Positions 1-11,300 of a stretch of DNA of 64,000 nt are shown here, in pieces. The stretch lies in the NCBI RefSeq assembly GCF_910596095.1, contig NC_056548.1, positions 18,872,651 through 18,936,650 on the forward strand, read 5' to 3'. Each line of letters starts with the position of its first letter. Position 1 is the stretch's first letter. A model generated the notes under the pieces. It saw only the letters and a program-made list of their open reading frames with translations. It ran no database searches and was not told the DNA's origin. The stretch is from Thunnus maccoyii. Lineage: Eukaryota > Chordata > Actinopteri > Scombriformes > Scombridae. The translations under genes were made by a program, and so were the position numbers.

Positions 1-601
1 GGGTTGTATGCGTAAGACCAATTTAAACTACTGACATAATGAGCCTGAAGTTTCAGTTGACCATTTACACTCAGCAGGCACCAGTCCACACTACACTGTT
101 AACATTTACATGAGCATGCAGCTCCTAGACAGTAATTCAAGTGGAAAAACTGGATCCAAAAATATTGCAATTGGCTCATTTCATTTCATTTCCTCCTGTT
201 TAAAAAAATAATTAGGTGTGAAATTTGTCACTATTTCATTATTATTGCTATGTTATGAAGGTAAAGTACCAAGCAGTGTTTGTAATGTTTTTCTCATATG
301 CTATCAGTGTTATATTATAGAGACTGTTTGATTTGTGAAATAGTGGAACCTCCTGGCTTTTCAGTGCAATTTATGTTGCTGACTCAGCTTGTGTGTCCTA
401 TTCAGAAGCTGTTGTTGTAACGGGAAAGAGATTTGTTTGCCTGTTGGCGGTCACATGTGGTTTCTATTGGTGGTATCTATTAGTCAAATTTGTCAACTGT
501 TACGGTAATATTTATAACACAGCTACACTGCCATCAAACTAGAGGCCAAACGTGCCTGTCTTGAGTTTGTAACATCAGGAAGGTACGTCTTTCCCCCTCA
601 C

Positions 602-1606
602 CAGTTGTAGATGTTCCCGATGAAACTGGTCTCCTATTAGCTGGAGTTTCTGGCCAATGCAGGCCTCCATGCTGCGTGCCACAGGGTGCTGCCGGGGTCG
701 CTGCTCCATCCCGTTTCGCTCCTCTTCGCTCCCTTGTGGCCTCGCTTCCTGATCCCCAACGAGCTCAAAGTGTGCCGGGAAGTGCAATCGAAAACCTGCG
801 TAGCCTGTTGAGTGTCAAGGCCGATGCTTGTTATTAATATGAAAATGTAGGTACAGCAATGACACCTAACAGGGTGTTCTTTACTGTCTATGCTGATGAT
901 GCAACAGGTACAAAGAGCAGCCAAGAACCAAATCAGATTGCTTAGTTTAAATCACTACTTTCGCAGCTGTTGCGTTTTCATTTCAATCAAACACTGTGAG
1001 TCAGTTAACAGTTTCAAAGGTCAATCAAAAACAACAAACAGACATAACATCGATTTGAGGTCAGTTATTGTAGTTGTTATGGAGCTACTCTGCAATGATT
1101 GCTTGGCGCCATTGTAACTTTGCTGTCACTGGTTATCAGTTCTCTGTACAGTTGCTGCATATGCAGGTGAGCACTTCTGTCACGTCCTTTCAGTCACAAT
1201 GCCAGTCTGGCGCCTTTTGAATAGCAAAGCAGCTGGGTACACTCCATACAGGCCATAAAAGCTGCTGTGATCACGACTATCAGGCGCCACGGGTGAGATC
1301 AGTGCTGCAACATTGTTACCCATTTCTCACAGTAAGTCTGATATTACAGTCTTTTGCTTGCTGGTTTTATAGCACTGGCTATCATGCACATGGCACTGTT
1401 CCTGTTTCTCTTTTGAAATACTGTATGTCATCAGCCTCACCGTAGAAGAGTGGTCTGGGCTCCTCTGCAACTCCACAGGGCAGCATGCCGTTGGTCGGTG
1501 CCAGGACAGGGCCAGGTGTCTGTGTGCCCCGGTCTTCACACTTTATCTCCCTGAATGTGGTGCGCCAGGGGTCTGGCTCAAACACATCATCCTCCTCATC
1601 GTCCAT
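602..1606 (-). CDS. bmf: bmf, Bcl-2-modifying factor (BH3-only), 5' coding part; last exon outside window
   Basis: BMF is a BH3-only protein that binds pro-survival Bcl-2 proteins to trigger apoptosis and is held on the cytoskeleton by dynein light chain. Coding exons on the minus strand are 1606-1441 (ATG at 1606, residues 1-55 plus one base) and 804-602 (68 codons, phase joins exactly). Residues 1-10 are acidic (MDDEEDDVFE). Residues 25-30, DRGTQT, fit the dynein-light-chain-binding site. MLPCGV and EEPRPLFYG are family hallmarks. The BH3 helix is I105, L109, I112, G113, D114, F116 (IGQKLQLIGDQF). Acceptors precede 1615 and 804; donors are GTGAGG at 1440-1435 and 601-596. The final exon, which should carry the Trp-rich C-terminus, is not visible in 1-600 and must lie to the left. 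Fish can have two bmf copies; I cannot say which this is. Confidence 0.9.
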
Positions 1607-1615
1607 GCGGGGGCA

Positions 1616-3626
1616 CTATAAGATGAGCAGCCTTAAAAGTAAAATGACAGAGAAAGAAAGGGTATTACAACATCTCAATATAGGAGATTTATCTTCCAGT
1701 GAGTACATAAATCAAAGACATCCCAAGTTTCCTTCACTGCGGCTAATGATGGTAACCTTGGACAAGCCTGCATTAGGCCTGATGAGATGATCTCAGACAT
1801 ATTCATTATACATTCCTTCTTCCAAAGCATTCATTATCATTATAGACAACCTGTCTAGTTTATAATGAGTGCCCTCAAATCAATAAAACCACATTGGACA
1901 AGTTGGGGAAGAGAAAATGAGCAAACGGTCTGCCTTTATTTGTGGCAAAGAGCTCAGTGCTTATTTAGACAAATGGCTCTGTTCATCTCAGTGACTAAAC
2001 CACACAATTCACTGCGGTTAAGAGACTTGGTTGAGTTACATTTACATAACTGGGAGTTTGGCTGACAAGTTTAAATGAGAGGTAGATTCTCCTTGTTTGT
2101 GCTGAGCAGCCCTGTTGACAGGAGCCTGGCTTCTAAATTAATGTAAACATGATAACCAGCATACATCACCAATATCTGGTACATTTACAGCAAACAGTTG
2201 TAAGAGTTAGTTCACATAAAAATAACTGACATTTACACCATATGTAAACATATTTTTTAAAAAAGCATGATCACAAATCATTAAAGTAACTTTGCTGCAG
2301 TGTGGCAAGATTCTTAAGGAGCACTTGGGAATCTCACCAGTGTCAATGATGCACTGCACTCAACCCTGAATCATTGAGTAGGTCAAAGAGTTATCAAAAT
2401 ATGGATGAAATTCAAGTTGCCTCACCAGCTCACCCCCAAGTCACCATCGAGTTGTAATACAGGGTTAGGCTACCACCACACTTCCAAATTAGGGTCCAAA
2501 GAAGAAGGGTAATGACAGTCTTTGAGGAAAATCCGAAGCCACTCTCCATACCCTGGTCTGTCAGCTTGCCAGCTCCCCGAGAGGGAGTTTTCATTTCTTC
2601 ACCCCACATAAGCAGATTGGCCTGTCTCTAACATGCCCAGACCTCACGATATACTGTGTGCCTTCACAATAAACCCTGTGTGTAAAACCACTTAATGCTT
2701 TGTTTTGACAAACATAGAGTAAGAACATGGAAGGCTAAGGAAAAAAAAAAAAACCTAAGCTTAACTTCCAGATATCCTGGGCTGCTTTCTGCACAGCTCT
2801 ACTGACCAGGCAATGAGCTGTTTGTGTCAGACAGTGGCTCCCCCTGCTGCAAACAAAATAACTCTAACAAAAGGGAAGGTGGTGGTAGTGGTTATGCAGC
2901 TCTTACTGACACACTTTTTATCCAACGACATCAAGAGCCTCACATCACACTATTTCAATTTAATGTAGCATTATACAGAAGCAACGAAGCTATAAGTGAC
3001 ACATGATGTACTCGAGCTAAAAGCACAGTCAGAGTCTAGCTACAATATCCAGAAATTAATCATCAACAGGCTAAAAAAAAGCTATAATAAAAATATGTTG
3101 CAATCATTATTTCATGAATGATTGATAATGGCTCGAATAAGCGCGTGCAAAGAAAGTAAAGAAATGAGCACATCCTGAAAAGAAACGTCTACACATGTCT
3201 AAAATGTGTAATTATACGTTTACACACATAAATCGTTTTAATATATGAAGAAATCAGTTGTCAATAAAGGTCTGAAACACGAGACTTGCGGCAAAAACAG
3301 CCCTGCAGTTTGAAGTCCATTCACCGCCTGAGCTGTGTAAACCGGGAAAGCCGGTGTAATTCAAATCTCTGTTGTATGAATGACAGGCTGTGTTAATTAA
3401 ATATCATTTTTAGTTGGACGACTTTGAAGTTTCAGTAAAGTCAGCTAACAAATGTACACGACAGATGTCGAAACTAATTTGTTGCAGCTGTTTCAACAAC
3501 AACAACGACACGTTGTTTTGTTGCTTCCAAAGGACGCGGATGTTTCTTAAAGTTAAAGCCGACTACTAACACTCGCTGGTGAGCGTTGAAAAGAGCATTT
3601 TAATAGTGTTTCCTCAAGTAACTTAC
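1616..3626 (-). other. bmf first intron
   Basis: Intron between the noncoding first exon and the first coding exon, bounded by GTAAGT at 3626 and an AG at 1617-1616. It is AT-rich with no coding exon recognised on either strand. It holds a poly-A run near 2741-2753 and nothing else notable. Confidence 0.5.
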
Positions 3627-3780
3627 CACAAAGATGGGCTTCGTTGTTACGGCAGTCTTAAACTTTGTAGAAAAAAAGAAAGGACACTGAGTTCAATATC
3701 CTGCCAAGTCAAGCAAGTTTAGTCCGTATCACCTCCACGACAACTTCCATTCTGTGAGGAAAACTGCAACAAGGCGATTT
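3627..3780 (-). other. bmf: bmf noncoding first exon (5' UTR) with a short uORF
   Basis: A consensus donor (GTAAGT, 3626-3621) ends an exon that lies between the CpG-rich promoter and the first coding exon at 1615. The coding exon has nine untranslated bases before its ATG, so an upstream 5' UTR exon is required. The exon contains an ATG at 3750 in a strong context (A at -3, G at +4), opening a 13-codon frame that stops at 3709. The upper exon boundary is a guess. A polypyrimidine tract ending in AG near 3664 could alternatively split this exon. Confidence 0.55.
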
Positions 3781-3960
3781 CATTTCGCCGACGTCAGCTC
3801 CAAACTGACTCCGCCGCCGGGGCGTGGCGTTTAGGTTGGTAAATAAACCAACCCTTAAAGACGCGTGTATTTCTGTCGGACAACTCTACTGCATCCGAGC
3901 GGACCTAGAGCGCGCCCCTTTAAGGTGCAGTTACATTCCGTTGCTGTAACCAATCGTCGC
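3770..3960 (-). promoter_or_regulatory. CpG-rich putative bmf promoter
   Basis: This is the most CpG-dense stretch of the first 5 kb. It contains gccgacgtcag, ccgccgccggggcgtggcg, gcgcgcccc and several isolated CGs, inside otherwise AT-rich DNA. It sits immediately upstream of the inferred bmf first exon. No TATA box is apparent on the minus strand. A CpG promoter could also fire in the plus direction, but I see no convincing gene there. Confidence 0.5.
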
Positions 3961-4403
3961 GTTTGTTTTTATCCCGCCTTCTCCATCGCGTATTCAGACA
4001 CGTGGACGGGAAATTCCCCATAGCACGAGACCGCTTTCACACTTACTGCCGCGCTCATCTGATCACAGACTCACAGCCACAGAAAGTGTACACTGTTGTC
4101 ACCAGGCAGCTTTACTGCGACTTTGCTGAGTATTTGAAGAGAAAAAGGAATTAGCAATAAGCGGCTACATAGCACTGTGTTATATATTAATATCGCTCAG
4201 TATTTATATTTGTAGTACTTTACCTCATATCCCTGTATTACTTACATATTGTACAATAATACAATGTATTGCTGTTGCATGCTGGCACTGTCATTGTGCA
4301 ATTTATAATCAATATGTGTTAGAATATGGTCCTGGTCTTTTATTTAGTGTCTATTCAATTGATTGTCTATCTATTGTAATCAGAGTGTTCCATCTTGAGG
4401 TCA

Positions 4404-4460
4404 ATACTATACTATACTATACTATACTATACTATACTATACTATACTATACTATACTAT
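4404..4460. repeat. (ACTAT)n microsatellite
   Basis: An uninterrupted pentanucleotide array of ACTAT units, about 11 copies, flanked by unique sequence. Confidence 0.97.
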
Positions 4461-4701
4461 TCTAACAAACAGTAGATTTTCCCATTTCAACATTTTCATT
4501 TCAACAAGTATATTTCATCATCATTTTCACATCTAACTGCCAGATGTGTGTTTTTGAATACCCAAGTATGTTCTGAACAACAACAACGTATTCACTGAGA
4601 AATCATGTGAATTTTTATCTAATACAAATGGCCTACATTCACTGGAAGTGGTCTAGATCTTGATCTATCAACTGTAATGAGGCACCTGTAGCAGTAAACA
4701 T

Positions 4702-4706
<5 letters not shown>

Positions 4707-4751
<45 letters not shown>
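4707..4751. repeat. (GT)n microsatellite
   Basis: Perfect dinucleotide GT run of about 22 units. Confidence 0.97.
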
Positions 4752-4752
<1 letters not shown>

Positions 4753-7700
4753 ATTGTTTGTACACACACACATAGCTTTGACACCATAAATTAGGTCTTA
4801 AAACAGTCATCATGGGAGGATTTATGTCAGCTCATGACAAAAAGGCAAGTAATTGATTTACTAATTAGTTCTTAATGATTATGATGACTGATTTATCAGT
4901 CCAGTTAGAAGCTACCCAGCACCTCCAGAGGATTTAAGAATGTGTGAGTGCTTCTTGGAGATTGCCCAATGAAATAAAACACCAGCAATATTTCTCAGTT
5001 CACTTCTATGATATTTACGGCGAGCACATAGCTTGACAGTTAACCACGTCCATGCTGAGCTGATTCTAGTCAGCCTCTTGTTATGGAGGGCAGTGCAGGT
5101 GCTGGTGATCTGCCCCCTCCCCTCAGGGCTGTCACTGATCAATAAACCCATGGACAGCTGGAGCTGAAGCAGACCCTCTGCATTCTCTCACAGAGCATCA
5201 CCCTTCCCCCAACTCCTCTTCCTCTCTGCCTGTCATTCAGCTGTGTGAGAAGTCATGGCTCTCTGCTTCCCTTCTGTCCTGCCTGAATTGGATAGACCTT
5301 GAGGTTTGGACTTCATTCCACCTGCGGCCTATCCAAAGAGGTGGGTATGCACTGTGGAAGAGGGGATTGGTTTCCTCACTCGCTGTGATATTGGAAACTT
5401 GATAACTTCTTGCGTGAGTGACCACTGTAAACAACAAAAAGCTCAAAGATGTGGGAGCATTAGTTGCAGCTTTCTTTTGTGATCCAGCCAAACAAAAGGG
5501 CTTCCTGCAACTTAAGAGACTGTCAAGAATGCACCTGTAATTACTACAAAGAAAATCTTTTGAATAGATCACTGCCATTGACACAGAGTACATGGTAAAA
5601 TGTTCAAATGCACTGAAATATAAGTTGTGAAAAAGAGGAAAAGTCTGATTTTTTATGCTAACTTCTTACTAAGCGTTTTACTTGTTTATTTTCGAAAATC
5701 CTGAAATGAAATATTAATGAAAAACCTAAGTATACACTAGTGATGGCAGCACATATATCTTAAGAAAACAAACCTAAGTTATTCATTAGCATGCATTAGT
5801 CTGTGATGTATATGTAGCTGCACAAATCATTGAGGCCATAAGGCAATTCTCAGTGGGACACAAAGACAGGCCTCTACAGCATAAATAATGAATATGGATA
5901 AATTCACTGCAGCTCTTACCACTATCTAGGAACATAAATTTTAAATTCAGCACACTGTTGACTGAACTAATTGAGCCGTGTATGTGTCAGTAGGTGGACT
6001 GCAGCTTCATGCTGTTGCAAGAAAAGCCTCAAAGTCTTTGAAGTGCACACAAATTACATTTTTACATCTCACCCAGATAACACTTAAACTGAATTGAGGC
6101 AATACAGTATATTAACAGGATATGGTGTCTGGCAAACGTCTGTTATTGTCTCTTTCTCTGTCTCCAATACCAACAATATTGTTATTGACTTGTGTTTGCA
6201 TTGTGCAAGGCAAGTGTTCATAAACAAGTTCCCATAGACGCCTGAGAACCCTGAGAGAGAGAAGGCACGCATCAGTTTATGTTACATCAGAAAGCTGCTT
6301 CTGAAGAGTAATGTATGCACGCCCACACACACTTGCAGAATGGTGTGCGCACATACCCATGCACACAAACACGCACAAACACACATGGCTGCACAATCAC
6401 ATGCCCTACTTCCTCTGTAACCCCAAAAGCTCATTCTCCCTCTTGATATCTCGTTCTCTATATGCATGTGCACACGCACCCGTCACGAACACACACACAC
6501 GAACCGTCTCCCACCAAAACATTCTCAGCATGTGAATCCTGCCTGGAAACTGGAAAAGAGAGATTTCATTTGTTCCAACTGGACATGTTCCATGGCAACC
6601 GCATCCTGACTGCTAGCCAGTTAGATGAGGCATGTGCGGCACACTGACCCAATGGCAGAGATCATACTGGATGAGTGACCTGATAACAAAAGTACGCTTG
6701 CTTTTCTGCCCTTTCTGGCATTCTTCTTGTCAACTTTAAATAAAGCCTGGGAGACACTCAGTGATTTCTTTGCCACTGTTTTCTGTGTCTCATATAATTC
6801 AAGTAGTATTTGGGGGAATTTTCCCTGAAATTTTAATGTATCAGGGTCAGCAGTCAGTCTGATCAGAACCAAAGGAGGTGACGCCATCTTTGAGGTCGCG
6901 TGTATATACGCTCACACACATGCATCCATATAGGCATATGTAAACATCCCGTGGGATTAGGATTGTTATGATGTCATGAAAGTGAACTGTTGTTTTTGTT
7001 AAGCCAAATGACCTGAAGAAATTAATACACTGTATAACTTTTGCCTTTACTCTATTTATTCAAGCAATATACAATGCACTGCATAAGAAAAATGCTTCCT
7101 TTACACATGAATTATTTGGGTTATCATATTGAGCTATACTATATATGTCTGATTTGTATTTGTTATTGTCAATAACACAACGGTCAGAGGTGATAGCGGC
7201 ATGAAGAGAAGACAGAGAAGAAAAGTGTGTCTGTTTTCTGTTTGTGTCTACAACCCCTCACAGGTCCTCTCTCACAGGTAAAGACAGAGTGAGTAATATA
7301 GCAGGCATGGAGAGGTGGAGTGAGGGTTAGTTTTGTGCCTCTTTTATAAATTGTGAAGGTGAGGAGCATGGCCTACTTATTCAAGCGATGACACCTGATC
7401 TGAGCCTCGTAACTGAGAGCAATGACACAAACTGCCACCCTTGTATATGCTGTCTGGTAATCATAGATCCCCGTCTGGCTGCGGACTACTGGCCAAACCT
7501 CACACTCTCAGGGATAGCCTTTGTTGTTGTGGAGTGATCGTGTCACCCACATTAGAACTCATTCTCAAGAGAAACAGAAATAGAAATAGCCAAATGTGCT
7601 CCGTGTAAAAATAACAGAATGCAGTGTGTTTTAGATTCCCTCAGTAAATGAGGTCATCAAATCAGCGTAATCTGTACGAAACATCCCACATCTTTGTGTT

Positions 7701-7890
7701 TCTACCAGTTTGGATGATAACTGAAGACACCATCACTCTGAAATTTCCACTAAAACATTTCTTGAAGGATAAGCCTGGTGATATTGTAAATTTTCTTTTT
7801 TGTCTGTGTAACAAAAGCCTCATACAGATTATTCTTCTGTGCCATAAACCTCTGTTGTTGTGCAAAAACAATTAAAAGCACATCAATGAG

Positions 7891-8370
7891 CAGTGGTTGA
7901 AGAAGGATTAAGATCTTTTACTTAAGTAACAGTAGCAATACCACAGTGTAGAAGTACTCTGTTACAAGTAAAAGTCTTGCATTTAACATTTTACTTAAAA
8001 CAAAAGCAAAAGTATTCATTATGCAGAAGTGCCAGTTTCAGAGTGTGTAAGCAACACTGATGTTGCAGCAGTTAAAAGAAGTAGGCTAATTTGAACTACT
8101 TTACATACTGCAGAGGAACTTCATCTATAAAAATCCATCAGAATTTATTAGTTGATGTTATTTTGTATGAATAATCTGAATCAAAAAAGAAACTATAGTA
8201 ACTAGAGCTGTCAGATAAATGTAGTGGAGTAAAAAGTACAATATTTGCTTCTAAATGTAGTGTAGTAGAAATATAAAGTAGTATAAAAATGGAAATAGAA
8301 TAAGTAAAGTACAAGTGTCTTAAAATTGTATTTAAGTACAGAAAATATACTTAGTTACATGTCACCATTG
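7891..8370. mobile_element. Non-autonomous hAT element (MITE) with perfect 8-bp target duplication
   Basis: 480-bp element whose flanks are identical 8-mers TCAATGAG at 7883-7890 and 8371-8378, the duplication length of hAT transposases. The ends are imperfect inverted repeats: CAGTGGTTGA at the left and CAATGGTGAC as the reverse complement of the right. The interior is rich in ACTTAAGTA/AGTACTTTTAC motifs typical of hAT MITEs in ray-finned fish. There is no transposase frame. The intact target duplication shows a clean insertion. Confidence 0.93.
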
Positions 8371-8378
8371 TCAATGAG

Positions 8379-11300
8379 CCACACTATTTTATTGGCTAAC
8401 ATGTTCCTTCATCAAGATGAAAATGGGAACTGTAGTTTATTTTCCTACTGCTGTAAATACTCAGTAGTGTGACAAATGCATGGCTTAAAATCATCCGCAA
8501 CAAATGCACTTTTTACTCCAGTTTAAGAGCCTTTGCTAAATGCAAGTACAGTACAGTACCCAGCTGTAAAGACACAGACAGAGTAAGGGAGTGTCACAGA
8601 CAGGGTAGGGAGATATGAAAGTATGGTGAGACATCTAAGACATTATTGGTGTTTTTTTTCATGAGATTTTTTTATAAAAAGAATATTATATATATTACAA
8701 GCCTATCCTTTAATGCAGCCGTTTGGTTCAACATAAATTATGTAACATAAGCCAATGTTTATTTTAACTTAATCCTGCAAAGTGTTTCTTGGCATTAAAT
8801 GTGGGAAACACTGAGATAATGAATTTTGTTGTACAGAAATCCGATAAGGGAATTACTCTCTCATGTTTGATTGGCTGTTTCACCTTTGAAATCATGTCGC
8901 CTGACTGCTGTAATAGAACCACGGTCACTATGTCAGTGCATAGTCTGTAGCTTAGACATGTTTATTTCATTCTTCCATTAATCCCGCCTCATGGAGGTCC
9001 TCCTCTGTGGGAAAAGAGGAAAACTGAGACTTTAAACTATTGTGGCATGTCTAACTGCTCCAAATATGCTGACCCTTTGCTGAACCAACCAGCATTTGAT
9101 CTTCACTGCAGGCAACTGCTGCCCTCACGTAGCACAGTCCTGCATGATACATTGCTGTTTATATTATAGCTGAGGTACATTCAAGTCCAGCAATTCACAG
9201 ACTGCAGGTGATTCTTTCATGTCAAGCGAGAAGAATCAATTGAAATGCAGAGGCCTGTCTTCAAGTTTCTCTCGATATTTTGCCCGTTGGCTAATCGTAG
9301 GCAGGAGTCTTCTTGAAAACTCTGGGCTTCACTTAATGAGACTCACTGGTGTGTCAAGCTGTTTTGCTCACTCTTTCGGGAAATATGAGGGTGTATGTGC
9401 GGCAAGAGCAGAAACACTCATGCACAAACACGCACAGATGCACACGCGAGCAGTAGATAAGATTTGGATAACTGTGGGAGCTGACCAGTTATCCAGCCCG
9501 CACAAAGACACCATGTTTAATCTGCTCCACACATTAAAGCCACAGCACCTCAAAGCAGGCATGTCTTAACAGCTGTGGACATGACTCTGTCTCTCCCTCT
9601 GAAGTGAGGCAGCACAGCGGTGTCCGAGGCCATGCAGCGGAGAAGCAGAGGATGAAGACTTGGAGACCACTCGCCATGAATGAGTCAATCTCGCACCGGG
9701 GTTATGACAATCCAAAGAGCCTTCAAAACCCAACACAGTCCATCAAGCATGCACAAAGGGCTTTTCTCCACCATTAAAGGCGTCACACTGGTCCTTCAAC
9801 GCTTTGAAATGCTGATATTGTTTTCTGCAGGATTTTCGTCATGCTTTCAACAGGAAATCCCCAGAGGTAATAATAAAAAAAGATCAAATAAATGTAACAA
9901 ATGGCTTAATATTTAATCACTGTTGATCATTAAACAATTAAAATAAAGCTGATTACAATCAGTGCTCTGGCTTTTAAAACCGTACAGAGCCACCACAGCT
10001 GTATCAGGATTTATTTATTTGCGACTTAATTAACTGTGGATGGCTCAAAGGCGGCCTGCTGCTGTGTGGAGGTCCAGCTTAGAGGCCTGCAAGCACTGTG
10101 TGGAAAAGCACCATTAAATGGCATCTATCATCAGCTACTAATTATGCTGCCTGTGGGCCCGACTGGATCCGGTTTCAGCTTTGGGCTCCAGCCACCAAAC
10201 ACTTAGCATTCATATTTAATCACACCTCATTATCCACCAACAATGTAGGAAGGAGACAGAGACCTTACCTGATATGCCAGACAGACATGGTCAACATACA
10301 GACAGAAAAGAAAATCTTACACACACACACAACACAACACACTAACCGTTGCCTGCAAAGACAAATAGCAGCGACACATAAGCGCCCCCTGTCAATGGGC
10401 GTTTGGAAAGAGGTCTCAGACGCTGTGCTTGAAGTGACTCAACCCCTTTGATGAGAGGTAGCGCCCCAATTCTGTGCTTTCTCACCAAGTTGCGCCTTTC
10501 ATGTTGAGATCCTTTCTTTTCTTTTTCTGGTTCAAAGAGCAGCAAAAGCAAACAGAGGCTAATCCTTTATCCTCACAACAACTGCTGGTGTGTTGTTGGG
10601 TTATCAGCTTAGAGTCATCATGAAGTCACACTCTTCAGGTGTAAGTAGTCTGATGTTGGACATCAAATATGACTTTGGTCTGCTCAGACCACCTGTCCTT
10701 GTTATTGTCATGCAAGTGAAACAGAATATACTGACTCACACTCTTCACTTATCGTGCAGCAGAGACAGTTTCATGATAAGTGATCAGTGTCAAGTTTGTG
10801 TGTGTGTGTATTCACTAGTCTCTCATGTGTTCTTTATTTGCTTGTATTTACACCAGTAAAAGGTTGCCAGTGCCAGTTAGCAGCCAACTGGAGAGCTACT
10901 GTATCTGATGTGCTTCAGCAAGTCCTTTCATGAGACGGTTGCTGCAATTTGTACTTAACACTGGTGCGGATAATTATCCAGCACTTGTTCATCCAATTCT
11001 AGGACTCTAGCCAGCTGAAACTGGAGATGCTTCTGAAAGATGCAGGAGCTATTAAACAAAAAACACTGCACTATCTTCTTTCTTGAAGCTGTGAATCAAC
11101 ACATAAATCTAGTTCATCATGACTGAATTTTTCTTTTATGATTTTATGCATCTGGGAGAGAAAATTAAGCTTTGTCTACCAGTAACTGCAAATCCAGACA
11201 AATAACAGGAAGCATTGAAATGATAAAATAATAACTGCACTTAACTGATTTGATAAGTTTTTCTGTGAGGTGTTGATGTTTCTTTATATGCATAAAAATA

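Larger units (their letters stand above)
3961..7882. other. Intergenic, no gene recognised
   Basis: AT-rich DNA with only short spurious open frames. It contains the two microsatellites listed separately and (CA)-rich patches around 6310-6510. The segment about 4890-5240 is somewhat GC-richer and could be a conserved noncoding element, but no motif supports a specific role. Confidence 0.5.

Noticed and set aside
1..600. Search for the terminal bmf exon
   Set aside because: No acceptor followed by a suitable Trp-rich frame was found; the exon must lie outside the window.
1327..1539. 70-codon minus-strand frame overlapping the bmf first coding exon
   Set aside because: It is in a different phase from the BMF reading frame, which carries all the family motifs.
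3963..4154. 63-codon frame on the plus strand beside the bmf CpG promoter
   Set aside because: It needs a non-ATG start, has no recognised motif and no following exon; more likely promoter-flanking sequence.
4619..4813. 64-codon minus-strand frame with poly-(Thr-His)
   Set aside because: Translation of the (GT)n microsatellite.
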